Below are positions 1 to 10,699 of a stretch of 64,000 nt of DNA, piece after piece. Position 1 is the stretch's first letter. Every line of letters starts with the position of its first letter. This DNA is from Neodiprion pinetum (taxonomy: Eukaryota > Arthropoda > Insecta > Hymenoptera > Diprionidae): positions 8,566,283 to 8,630,282 of the forward strand of contig NC_060234.1 of assembly GCF_021155775.2 (NCBI RefSeq), in the 5' to 3' direction. A model generated the notes under the pieces. It was not told where the DNA came from and did not search any database. It saw only the letters and a list, made by a program, of their open reading frames with translations. The position numbers and the translations under genes are program-made.

Positions 1-361
1 TTAACAATTTCATGTTTTTGTAATGAAGGATTTCAAAGATTTGAACTAGATGGAAAGAAATACTGAGAACCTGAATTTGAAACAGGTACTCTAAACCTTT
101 AAAAATGAAACTTAACCGAGCTTGCAAGAATTTAAAGTTAATTCCCAGGTTGCCGAATACTCGATAGGTCAAACAGACGCCGCATGTGTAAAATGTAAGC
201 ATAAATGAAACTGTTAAAAATTAAACAAACAAGAAAATAAAATCGATGTTTTTTGGGTGAGTTTAAATTAAACGAGGAGGAGTGTCTTATGTATGACGGT
301 CAGTTTATCACGTCCAACTAAATCTGTGCCTGGCGATGATGTCGCAAGGAAATTATCATAC
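1..361 (-). other. Start of Rop intron 2
   Basis: The region follows the exon 2 donor (GT at 361-360). I looked for the next family exon on the minus strand and did not find it, so the intron continues beyond the left edge. The sequence is AT-rich with no other feature seen. Confidence 0.8.
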
Positions 362-658
362 CTTCGGTAAAGTAAACATGGGCGCTCTTGTACATTGTCC
401 TTGTCGGATTGTTGAAATCCTCCATAAGTTTTTGAACGGATGGATTGCACGGGGTGATCAGATAGATGGCCTCCATAGTCGGCAGGGGCTCTCTCTTCTT
501 GTTGATGTCCTCGACCAATGTTATACCCTGCGCGCTGATGTCGTGCATTTTGCAGCACGCCGAAACCATCCTCATCGCCAGCTGATCGACGACCAGTATT
601 CTCCATTCTACGCCACCTGCTGTTTTCTTTTTCTGTTTGATGACTTCATTCATAATCT
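362..658 (-). CDS. Rop: Rop / unc-18 (Munc18, STXBP1) coding exon 2, partial gene
   Basis: Seen: the minus strand encodes 98 full codons plus split codons at both ends. The exon lies between a ctttcag-type acceptor (AG at 660-659) and a GTATGA donor (GT at 361-360). Joined to exon 1 it covers residues 10-108. Known: this family (Sec1/Munc18) binds syntaxin and the SNARE bundle and is needed for synaptic vesicle docking and fusion. The peptide carries family landmarks: LVVDQLAMRM, SACCKMHDI, GITLVEDINKKREPLP, EAIYLITP and AHVYFTE. Counting from the exon 1 start, Asp34, Met38 and Arg39 fall at the numbers I remember as syntaxin-contact positions in mammalian Munc18-1. The exon is most of domain 1. 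The next exon (starting after the split Ala/Val/Ser codon) is not in the window, so the rest of the gene lies left of position 1. No stops or frameshifts are seen. Confidence 0.95.
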
Positions 659-3509
659 CTGAAAGATATTCATCAGTTTTATGTAATATCGTATATTTTT
701 CTATCACAGTTACTCTCGCATAAGTTCTCGCTTTGACAGAGTATTCAATTAAGTACAAACGGTTAAATTTATACAGAACAAGAATTTTGTCCTCATTGCA
801 AGTTGTTTAATAAAAGTTATGTACGTTAAGTTCCGATTGATCAAACTTGATGAAAAACTTGAGTTTTCAGTTTATTGTTGTAATGGTAAGTTTTTAGGAA
901 TGAATAATGTCTAATTAGCTACTTGAAAGTACATAACAGTAGACGATATATTCATAATTTCATTTGTTATTGGAACACTTTTCGTTCAATCCGATAGATC
1001 GAAACTTCAAGTAAATTAAAAATGATCCACATCTATCATTATTCGTAAGTGAAATCGGTCATAGCTTTACAGGAAAAAAAATAAAAAAATACTTTTGGAT
1101 TAATATACTTAGTTTCATAAAAAATTGTTGTGATCTCATGAATTATAAACTGTGACTAAAGCTCTCATGAATTATGAACCCATATGAAATTCCTTGGTAT
1201 TTTGAATAGTGTTAGAATACAAATGCTGAAATACATAATTGTGTGTGAGTGTAGGTTGTACGATATTTATAAAGTCATCAGAAAATCAATGACGACTGAT
1301 ATGAATAGGAATATAAGCTCAGTTAGTGATAGAAAGAAAGTGAAGTAGTTGGTACTATAAGACAATTTGATTTGAAAAATTTTATAAAATAAAATCATGT
1401 CGGTACACGAATTATTGGAACAATTCGTATCAATAGAAAATTGTATAGGTATGAGATTGGGTCATTACCCTGAAATATAAATAATCGAGTGAATCTATTT
1501 CAGTGAAATAGTAAGATAATAATTTCAGGATAGCCACTAATTTAGGTTTATAGAATTCTCTGTTTTTCCAGGTTGATTTTATATCCAAAATCTTGATTTT
1601 CCACATAGATTTAGACTTTTAAAATTCAAATGTGGAACAAAAAAAATGTAACCAATTTTTAAAAATTACATTCTATATATTTTCAAATCTTCGTGCTTTA
1701 CTTATATTTAAATTTTTTCCTCAAAACTGAATTACATGTATACACAGATATGCCGAGTATTTTGTTAAAATATTTGCAATATAAAAATTTGAGTACCAAA
1801 TTTCAGTTTTTCCAGAATTCCGGTACAACTCCCTAATTTTTCCAGCTAAAATGAAAGTCCTTTTTTTTTCTAGTCATTTCCAGGAATTTTTTCTATCGTT
1901 TTTCTATCTTCAATAACGAATGGTATTTTGATATAAAAGTATTCGTAAAGTAACGTAATTTCTAATTTCGAAAAGTAAAATTGTAGAGGCAAAATAAAAG
2001 TCCCCGACTACACCAGGTTTTCCAGGTAGAGTGGCAGCCCTGAATTTTATTAATAAATTAGATTCATTCTTTTTTTATCTAATTAATTTTTGGCAATTAT
2101 TGCTAATTTAACAATTTAATTTAAATTTAATCGAGCCGCTCATTGCGGCAAAACAATAATTTAACGTAGTTCCTTTGTCTGATCGTTTCTGTAGTATAAT
2201 ATTGAAATAAAAATAGATCGCAAGAGATCAGCGGGATCGAATTCAATTCCCAATATCAGACTTCCGTTTTCAAACAGGTGCGCAAAAGCTAAGCTCAGGC
2301 GCTAACGAGATTATCGGAACACGAGGAGCCCGCGTTCGTCGGGTGACCTCCCGGTGCTCTTGTAATCTTCGACGGTCTCGTATTGATCCACCCCTGGAAC
2401 CAATGACGTCACGCCAGCCGAATGACCCCTTAAACTCGCGCCGACGCATCGAACCGAAATCAAACGTTGACATATGCACCGCGTTTTTCCGTCTATTTTT
2501 GCAGATTTTTTTTTTTGTTTTCTGCCTTCTCCGTTAGTTTTTCCCACGTTTTTCCCACCGAATAAGGAACGAATGTTTCTTTATATGTAAAAGCGTTCGA
2601 CCCACTTCAGTCATATTCGAATTCATTTTGAAAACAAAATATGAAACGTAACGTCTAATTTTAACCGGGAAATGAAAACAAATGAAGACCGATTACGACT
2701 AGTACGCATTCTGGGAGGATCAATATGCACTTTGTGCACTAATTACAGATTCCCTAGTTGTCAACCAATAGACAAACAGGAAATCTAGGTGAATTACACT
2801 TAATGGTGTTCGATTTTTCTGTAAGCCTAATTTGTCAATATATTCTAGTGTCAGACGTTAAATACTACGTTTTCTTTTCCTGTTATTTCACGCCACGCAT
2901 AAGGTATCATCACAGGTAAATTGACAGGTGTTATTTACATCAACGAGGTATGCTAGAATGAGCTATTCGAATCGTATTAGCCGAGGGCGATTATAGTTAA
3001 CGGATAGTTTCAACGATTTGAGAACGTGTGAAAAACTCGAAGCGTGCCTGTTAGACCGCTTTTGTCACGAAGCGAAGGCATTGCGTTGAGTATTTTGTAC
3101 CATTGCCTAGCTGTCTCAGTCGAGATGAGTCATTGCGGTTTTCAGGGAGAGCGAATCAGAAAGCGATGAGGTAAAGAAACAGCGAAGAAGCGAGAGAGAG
3201 AGCAAAAAGAGGGAGATGGAACTGCCTGCGAAACCCGGCGAGTCCCGGCATGGACAGGGAAAAAGGAGACGCGTCGTGTTTTCCGAAATTTGACGTATCG
3301 CGATACCTACGGCCGGGTAAAACTACGGGGAAATCCTCGAGCGATGTACGCCCACGTATCTACGGGTTGCTTGTCATTCTCACGAGCCCGGAACTGGGCG
3401 GAAAATAGCACGAATTAAGCGACCCGGGTTTGCCCTTGACTTCTCGTTGCTTTCCCGCTAATTTCTACACCCCGTTAATCAGTAATACGAAATTTATTTC
3501 TCTACTCAC
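659..3509 (-). other. Rop intron 1
   Basis: The intron is bounded by a GTGAGTA donor at 3509 and a ctttcag acceptor at 659. The AT-rich middle (about 1550-2045) has several TTTTCCAG-type motifs and ends in AGAGTGGCAGCCCTG. This resembles an interspersed insect repeat rich in TTTTCCAGGTTTTCCAG, known to me only from memory. A GC-richer patch (about 2280-2460) holds CCAATGACGTCACGCC, a CCAAT box beside a CRE octamer (2404-2411). That patch may be an intronic enhancer or a second promoter. Another CpG-rich patch lies at 3050-3430. No coding sequence was recognised. Confidence 0.8.
2404..2411. promoter_or_regulatory. CRE octamer next to a CCAAT motif, inside Rop intron 1
   Basis: A perfect TGACGTCA is preceded by CCAA in a local GC-rich island. 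CREB/ATF-family factors bind this octamer. Its role here is inferred from sequence only. Confidence 0.35.
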
Positions 3510-3537
3510 TTTGACCGACTTGTGCCTTGAGCGCCAT
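3510..3537 (-). CDS. Rop: Rop / unc-18 coding exon 1 (start codon, 28 nt)
   Basis: Seen: on the minus strand an ATG at 3537-3535 in the context GTCAAAATGGCG starts nine codons (MALKAQVGQ) plus one base. It is followed at once by a GTGAGTA donor (GT at 3509-3508). The extra base joins the first two bases of exon 2 (AG) to make Lys, giving a continuous MALKAQVGQ-K-IMNEV. Known: insect Unc-18 proteins begin with a MALK..VGQKIM-type peptide, and the intron in this position is conserved as far as I recall. The start context matches the insect CAAAATGG preference. The exon is too short to be found by length alone; it was found by working back from exon 2. Intron 1 is 2,851 bp (659-3509). Confidence 0.9.
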
Positions 3538-3690
3538 TTTGACAGTTGTGAGCTTCTCGAGGTTCCCACTAAGCGGCGCTCGAAACGGAGGCGGAGGTCA
3601 AGCTTTGACTGCCTTTGCGATTCGCGGCGTGCAATTTGTGCGTGGGCGATAATCGAAACGGTACGAAACAATCGACTGTAGAGACGCAAA
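3538..3690 (-). promoter_or_regulatory. Probable Rop 5' UTR and promoter region
   Basis: This CpG-rich block lies directly upstream of the Rop start codon, in a region that is otherwise AT-rich. It holds no TATA box that I trust. The transcription start cannot be placed by eye. The CpG-rich sequence continues into intron 1 (about 3050-3430), as is common at the 5' ends of constitutively active insect genes. Confidence 0.5.
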
Positions 3691-3699
3691 AGTGATGTA

Positions 3700-6600
3700 A
3701 TTCTGGCACAGTACGCTGACAGTGTGTGAAATTATGTCATAAATGGTTTCAGAATGAAATATATATGTATGAATGTGAAAATTTTATTTGATTCGACAAA
3801 CCGAAACGCTGCCCCAATTCTAGTTTAAAATTGAAAATGTCAAGATACGAGTATTTAAATTGCGTTATAAAACGTAAAATAAGATACATAGTGTAAGGAT
3901 TTATAGTTTTCTTTGTAATGGAGATATATCTTGTTGTTTGTCATTTTATTTTGTATAACTGTATACCTTACTTCACTTTACGGTCGGCAACTGCAGTTCA
4001 AATCAGTTTGAAATAAAAAAAAAAAACAAATGCAACATGGCGTTCAAACTATTTTAAATATATTTCATCCTCCCGATAATCAAAGCGGAATAACACTAAA
4101 AAAGTACTAACGAGATGAGATAATCATCTTATGTGAGCCGGGCAAAGTGTCGCGATCCTTTTCGGCTCCAATTCCACCTAAAGGCGAGTGTTCTGAAAAA
4201 CTACGATTTCAACAGATAAAACTCTTTCCACCAAGGTCATAAATAGTAATTAGTATTCAGTATAGCGTACTCGCGGTTCACGCATGTGGACGGAATTTGT
4301 CACAAAGAAAAGTCTTGTTGTCGGTATATTTATCCGCTGTTTTCTCGATATTTGCAAAGTTTTAAGGCTCAACAGGCTAATTAACTGTAATATTAATCGA
4401 GTTAAATTTTGTCAAACCAATGTGTTTTCAATTATAATTCAGATGACAACTGAAAAAAAACAAAACGATGGTGAAGAAATTATTTCAAATTATAGGCTTT
4501 AAAGTTTATTGTAATCTGTACTACTGGATTTTTCAGAAGAAAAACATTTCATAACCAAAAATGTGACGTTAAAATTCCTCCACCTTTTAATATTGATTCA
4601 AAAAATGTAAAAAAAAATATTTTTTTCACATTGTTGTCATCTGTGAATGCTACGAAGTTGTTATTTGATGATATTTGCTTTCTCAAGAGTAAGGATAAAA
4701 AATTGAAAACAAGTGTACATTTTTCTCGATTATTCCTTATTTGCTTAGAATAACTGTGACTGTAAATATTCAGCATGAATTAGTTGCACTTAATTGTTAT
4801 GAAATTACGTTGAGGGAATATTGTTATAAGCAAATTTAAGTCGTATGGCTTTAAAACTGTCACAATTAGTTGTATCTCTTAACTCTTCGTCTGTAATCTT
4901 GGGTCCTTCATGTCCAGGTCAAAACGGTTTCGATTAATAATTTTCTATGAAAAGAAGGGTGGTCGCTCCTATCCCCACCTAAAAAAAAGGTCCCAGACCC
5001 TGCGGGAAAGTTGCTGTGAACCGGTCGATCCGGAGCAGACACGGAAGGCCCAGGTTTACAGACGGTGAATATTGAACTCATAGGTGAGTGAAAGTGTTTT
5101 TTGCATGAGTAAACCTACCTAATGAGAAAGAAAATGGTATATATATGACTTATTGTTAGTGTTAGCACAAAATGGAGCAACGGTCGGCTGAACAAGTGAG
5201 GTGCGTACTTCGGTGTCAAAATAATTTTGATTAACCATGTAAAATTTCGTTTTTAACATAAGAGTTGACGAATAAAAGTTTTAAATTATTCAGTTTGTAA
5301 AACGAACGATAAAAGAAATGTCTTTTCGATAATAAAATGTGTGAATACTAATGCCTAATACATGATTTATTGCCTTTTTTACCTACCCTGACTTGAGCAT
5401 TTGATTTTAAATAAATGAGGTGAAATATTTTTTTTCTTTAAAGGTTCAACCTTTAACAGGTTTAACAAAAAATATGTGAATAAATTTATTTTTCTACAAT
5501 TTTATGATTTGTATATCAAGACGAAGGTTTCCACCATTAGCATGAACTTTGTCGGAATTTTTTAAGTGTATTCACAGGGTGATAAATGGCCGGTCGTGAA
5601 AGATCCAGGTTTACAAACGAGAGGTGTCGAAAAAACGTTCACAGACGCAGGGTTAAAAACCTTTGTTTCGTGACTTTTCTGATTGTACATTTTAGTCGAC
5701 TATCATACGTTATGTTGTTCAGCCTGAAATTTAATAATCAAGATAACGAAAACACAACAACCTGTAATGCCTATTAATTATTAATGTGAGAGCAGAGGTA
5801 AAATTGTAATCGTAAATATTAGAACGGCACTGCAGTGCACTCTTTTAGCTAACCGTAAAAAACTAGAAAATTTTAAACTACCAAAGTGCGAAGATCAGAA
5901 TTTTCAGTTATACGTAAGAGAATTTGACTAAACTATGCGGTATTTCTTGTATCAATATTTATTTTACAAATACCCCTATAATTGGAGGTGCAAAATGAGA
6001 TTCGTCAATCTTGATAATTTGAACGCGAAAAATCGTATATCTATGATTGCTGGTGAAATTTGAATGCGCTGCACCGACTAGTGAAAATTTTTTCGATTTC
6101 AATAAAAAATTTGACCATCTGCGATGTTTTTTTCGGCCCATGATTTAAACGCACACTGACGCGATAGAACTGAAATTTGTATTATTGTATGCGCACTTTG
6201 AGTTAAGATATTTACCGAATCAGAGCTAAACTCTGTTGCATTGCGTTTAAATATTGCGTGAAATCAGACATGAAATTTTTAAATGTAACTAATTTATAAT
6301 CGAGTACAAGTATTATTTCATTGTACGGTAAATTATGAGAAAATGACTCCTGTTTCTACTAATAAAACTGTTTGGGTCTGATTACGTTAATTTTATTAGT
6401 TTCACCATGTCAAGAACACGAATAAAATAAATAGCGCAGTTTGCGAATGTCTACAGACTACATGTGTAGTTTAGACGAATTTCAAATCGGTGTATTCAGC
6501 ATTCACTGGATTTCGATGCATCATTTTAAATGGCTCAAGATTGATTAAAAATCTACAGCAGGTGTGTCAGATTTCACTCTACGATGGCTTATTTTATTTG

Positions 6601-6880
6601 GAAAACTGTTTTCGAAAAATCACGTGGACAAATGACGTTGTAAAATATTTAATTTTACGACATTGCATCATAATTGATTCTGATCAACAAATTGAAATAC
6701 CGAAGAAACATAGTCCATTGAATAAAATAAGACATCCTGCAGCGAAATAAAATGAATCTAATGGATTTTTAACAGTTTTGAAGCGATTTGAAACTAGGCA
6801 ACGATATCAAAGCTTTCGTTAACAAGCCTCCTTGACTGCCCGTTTTCGCGAGAATTATCTATGATTGGATAAATAAAATA
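3700..6880. other. Intergenic region between divergent genes; AT-rich
   Basis: This region separates the Rop promoter from the plus-strand promoter block. It is AT-rich and holds only chance open frames. Around 4980-5082 a GC-richer segment ends in ATAGGTGAGTG, a good donor. It could be a non-coding first exon of the plus-strand gene, but no acceptor or coding partner could be assigned. Confidence 0.5.
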
Positions 6881-6899
6881 TCCTAATTGACAGTGCGCG

Positions 6900-7452
6900 T
6901 GTTGACGATCTGGCAATCGAATCAGAGACAACGATTTGACGCAATAAACGAGCGATTAATTCGGTTACCGCGAGTCTGCATTACCGACCGAGCAGCTGCG
7001 TGCGGGTGGGCAAATCGAATAGCGCGCCGGTGTCAAGCGCCGTTCGCCTTTCGAGTTTCGGCTTTGAGCTCAGTTCCAGTGCCGCGTTCGGTGTGTTCGG
7101 TTTGCGTAGACGTACGTCTCGACATTTCGATCACGTCGTTACAACTCGAAGCATACGTGCGGTGTTTACGGGCTGACAGAAAAGCGAGCGTAGGTCAAGT
7201 GAAGTGAAACGGATTCGTCAGTTCGTGGGTATTTTGACGAAGAAGTGAGTATGTAAATCCGATGAATCCAGGCGAGCGGAAGCGGTAGAAGAGAAAAAAT
7301 GAAACGCTGCGCGAGGAATTCCGCGACGTTGTTCTACCGTTTCTGGGTTTAGCTCCGTTGATAACAGGTTGTTAGTAATGTGCCTGACAGTGTGATCGTC
7401 GTAAGTGTGCGGGCAATTTGAATTCTCTCTGTGATCGTCAACTGTCAACGCC
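6900..7452 (+). promoter_or_regulatory. CpG-rich promoter and 5' UTR of the plus-strand gene
   Basis: A CpG-dense block in an AT-rich setting leads directly to the ATG at 7453. Two arthropod initiator-like TCAGTT motifs are seen, at 7070 and 7218. Roughly 28 bases after the first is GGTTT, close to a DPE. A strong donor-like GTGAGTATG at 7245 suggests that some transcripts may splice within the 5' UTR. The start sites are inferred. Confidence 0.5.
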
Positions 7453-7501
7453 ATGAAGCTGGAATATCCCTGTCGCGTTGAGGGCTGGCTCAATGTCTGC
7501 G
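7453..7501 (+). CDS. First coding exon of an unidentified plus-strand gene
   Basis: Seen: an ATG in the context CAACGCCATGAAG opens 16 codons (MKLEYPCRVEGWLNVC) plus one base, followed by a GTGAGTCGC donor at 7502. The exon sits at the end of a CpG-rich promoter-like block. The open frame continues into the presumed intron, but the translation there is low quality and turns AT-rich. The RVEGWLNV stretch resembles the first beta strand of a pleckstrin homology domain (EGWL-type), but 16 residues are too few to name a family. The gene points away from Rop, about 3.9 kb from the Rop start codon. No convincing phase-1 downstream exon was found in the window, so the first intron may be long. The gene is partial. 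Confidence 0.55.
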
Positions 7502-7612
7502 GTGAGTCGCGAACCTGTCAATATTCCCTGCACGAGCCCCTCGACTCAGCTGTTCGCCGCGATAAAAACTTCCTCGCTCTCGCACCACCTGCTATTTTTT
7601 TTCTCTCGTTAG

Positions 7613-7990
7613 CGCTTCTTCGTTCTTTCGGATGCCCGCCGTTGTCGTTTGATCATAATGAATAAGAATCAACGTTCGTGACTGATTAGAACTATTTAAA
7701 TTTTATCGAGCGGAAATCGGTTGATGGTTGAAACATCCGCGAATCGCAAATTTCAAATCACGGAACGTCAATTGTTTGCAACTTCAGAGATCACTTTAAA
7801 CGCTAACTCGTCTTCATTGTTTCGGATGCCTGCCGCTGCTATTTGATCATAAAAAATACGAATAACCGGTCGTATCTGATTAGAGCTATTTAAATCGATC
7901 CAAATAAAAACGTTTGGCGATTGAAACATCTGCTAATCGCAAATTTCAAATCACGGAGCGTCAACTGTTTGCAACTTCAGAGCGGTCACG
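7613..7990 (+). repeat. Tandem duplication, two copies of about 194 bp
   Basis: Two head-to-tail copies start near 7613 and 7807. Anchor words line up at a constant offset: TTCGGATGCC at 7627 and 7821, AACTTCAG ending at 7787 and 7980. Shared blocks include TTTGATCATAA, CTGATTAGA.CTATTTAAAT and AATCGCAAATTTCAAATCAC. The copies differ at many scattered bases, so the duplication is not recent. It lies just inside the first intron of the plus-strand gene and may carry duplicated regulatory sites. Confidence 0.85.
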
Positions 7991-10084
7991 TATTTCACGG
8001 TCTTTTTTAAACGCAAAGTGCGCGTATATTTTTCCTATTCCAATGAAGTGTGCTTTATTCTGTTCGCTAATCAATTCTTTACAGATCGTCTAGTAGCAAC
8101 GGTGTTTTTTCTCCAATTGCTCAAGTCGACGAATAAACAAAACCCAGTATGTGACGGGTTATGAACGATGATAGTTTGATGTATCTGGGAAATTATTGTT
8201 GTTATCTGAAATCCGATTCGAATTACTTGTGAAGAACTCGTCTGCGGTTCAAATCAACTGTTATTCGTTAAAGTTAAACGTAAACGATGCACTTTTAAAA
8301 AATCCGATAATAGGTTGAAATTTGTATTTGTTAAATTTTAAATCTCTTAATTGCGCTCCCCCTTTCGAATCAAACAATTCAGTTTTTTAACATGTCATAG
8401 ATGTGCAGATAATGATCAATATTTCGTACATCAGAATACAGTCGACCTTCTAAGTACGCATATATTGATATGCCAGTAGTAATATTAATTTACTGTTTGT
8501 TTAGCGTTTGAGTTTGGCGAGTTTTTCCCACTCCTTTATTCGCTTGCCATGCTGTCCTTGGTCTTATTTCATTTCAGTCGTATGTCAGTTTTTTCAATCC
8601 ATAGTTGTATACCTTCATCTTACTCTTACTCTTACTTTGCCTTCCTGCAGCTGGTTCGACAGTAATCCGATATCTATTCGAATACACGTTACGCCATTTT
8701 TCGTTATCAGTGCATTACTAATCGCTGTAAATGTATGATCTATTATCTAACGTGTTCTTGTGAGATTGAAGTAAGCGACGTTAATGTAACGAAACACTGA
8801 AAAAATCATTCTCCAACATTACAGAAGAATAACTCTGTATTTAATTGAATTCGTAAAATGAGCTTGTTGATACCGTAATTATTGCGGATTACCGAATTTC
8901 GGACAACTTTGCTCGTTGCGAAAAAAAAAAAAAAGAGTTTCTCTCAAAAAAGCACAAACTTCAAGCTCATTTGAAGAAGAGAGTTAAATGAGGCTGCAAA
9001 TGCCGTTTTCTTTTGCAAAAAGATTTTTCTCCTTAAAAAACATTGGCTTCGACACATACATACATACTTTGTAGTGAATTTCTCTTTCTCCAAATATGAC
9101 TTACAGCCTTTTTTGATTCTCGTTTTCATTTGTTTTTAGCAGAGAGAACCCGTTCAAACATTCTTTAAAATACTTTATTTAACTATTTTCCGCCTTTTTT
9201 TTGTCTTCTTTCCCTCCGGCTGCGAAGAGAGAGAGAAAAGCGTTATCAGTATCACGACGCCTTTCGCCGAGGCGTCTTATCACGGGTTCGACGTCGATCG
9301 TTTGCACTTCGATTCGATTCACAATCGCAAAGTTAAGTACGTACGCATACCGATGCACGTGCGACTTGCCGCTGCATCATCTGGCAAGTGCCTCTCAATA
9401 TTCACGCCGCGTCGTTATCGCGACGGTAATAAGGGATTCGGGATTATCAGAGTTTCAGCGTTCGAAAGGATTCCGGGAAACCGTTTATCGCTTTTCCCCA
9501 TTACCGCTGCGATCGTGAGAAAAATACCTACTTCTCTTCGACTGTCGATACGTCATTCAACGATTATAGTTTACATTTTTTTTTATTTTCAGTCGGCTCT
9601 GTACAATAAACATTTTTTTCCCCCTTACCTTTACCAATCGTCAAAGAATTTTCACGAGCTGTGACGGTCGTGCCGATTAATCGCGTATAACGAGTATTTT
9701 TTTGCGATTAAATTGTATGTATTTCAAAAGATTAAACAAACTGGGTTCTCAATTTGAAGATACTATTTATTTTCGCATATTATCGTGAATGGAAATACTG
9801 AAGAATTTCTTTGATTCGATACAGTTATAGTCAAGTTTTATCTTTGTGAGATAAATAACGATAAATCATTTCATTGTCGGATTGAAAATGAGGGTATAAT
9901 AATCGAAGAAGAATAATTTGAATGGAAAAAAAAAACATTCGATCAGTTTATAGAGTTAGATATACATTGAAAATGAGTGACTATAAAATATTTCATATAA
10001 GAATGTTGAGATTAATGTATCAATTGATATCGGATGTTCGTTAAACTTACCTACGCGTATTACCCGAATTCAACTAACATTACA
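7991..10084. other. Presumed intron or intergenic DNA, with a GC-rich island
   Basis: Mostly AT-rich. At 8764-8800 there is a GTAAGCGACGTTAATGTAAC stretch that matches an end of the MITE family annotated at 12074 (weak, one end only). At about 9200-9530 a CpG-richer island carries two overlapping open frames with basic, low-quality translations. I read this as a possible enhancer or non-coding exon, not a protein gene. Confidence 0.4.
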
Positions 10085-10086
10085 TA

Positions 10087-10333
10087 CAGGGCATTCCATG
10101 ATATCTCGATCAAAATTCTACGTCAATGTATTAAAAAAACTGTCTAAACTTCTTCAAATTTTAAAAAGTGGGTTCACTTCACAGTTTTTAAATCACACTT
10201 CAGATACGCCGGTTCAAAAAATTCCTCGAAGAAACGCGATTGCGTTTTTCGTCACGTATCTAACACACACAATTATAAAGCCAATCTGAGACATCGATTT
10301 AGAATCTCGATCCAGATGTCATGGAATGCCCTG
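10087..10333. mobile_element. MITE with CAGGGCATTCCATGA terminal inverted repeats, TA target site
   Basis: The element is 247 bp and is flanked by TA on each side (10085-10086 and 10334-10335). The ends read CAGGGCATTCCATGA inward on both sides and stay similar for about 33 bp with about four mismatches. TA flanks and this size fit a non-autonomous Tc1/mariner-type element. The interior has only chance open frames. The terminal CAGGG is shared with the large palindromic element at 39486, though the sequences diverge after that. Confidence 0.8.
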
Positions 10334-10621
10334 TACGCGAAATAATGAAATCGAGAGCTGAGGAAAGAAAAAAAAAAAAAAAAGAAATCAAAAAAATGGC
10401 ACACCAAAATTGAACCAATTGCGGCGGTATGAGAAAAATAAATTGAATTTTCTTTGTCTGTACATATAGCTGTCGCTTGCTGCTTCGAATAATTCAGTCT
10501 TCTATTGTATGGATGCCTTGAAATCGAATAGCTCACAAAGTCGAGTCCAGGAGTCGCTCATCGAAAGTTTCGGTGTTGGATCCACTGCGTATTGTGTCAC
10601 GTCCGCAGCAACGGCGTGCCT

Positions 10622-10625
<4 letters not shown>

Positions 10626-10683
<58 letters not shown>

Positions 10684-10694
10684 TCTCTCTCTCC
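10626..10694. repeat. (CT)n microsatellite
   Basis: About 55 bases of perfect CT dinucleotides run to 10681, then an interrupted CT-rich tail. The open frames across it (Ser-Leu or Arg-Glu repeats) are artefacts of the repeat. Confidence 0.98.
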
Positions 10695-10699
10695 CAGAA

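Noticed and set aside
318..361. Extension of the Rop frame past position 362
   Set aside because: The peptide stops matching the family exactly at a GTATGA donor, so this is intron.
268..662. Open frames overlapping Rop exon 2 in other frames and on the plus strand
   Set aside because: They are shadows of the real exon; only the 362-658 minus frame matches the Unc-18 family.
8630..8740. Second exon of the plus-strand gene behind a cttcctgcag acceptor
   Set aside because: The in-phase frame runs only about 23 codons to a stop and the peptide has no PH-domain character.
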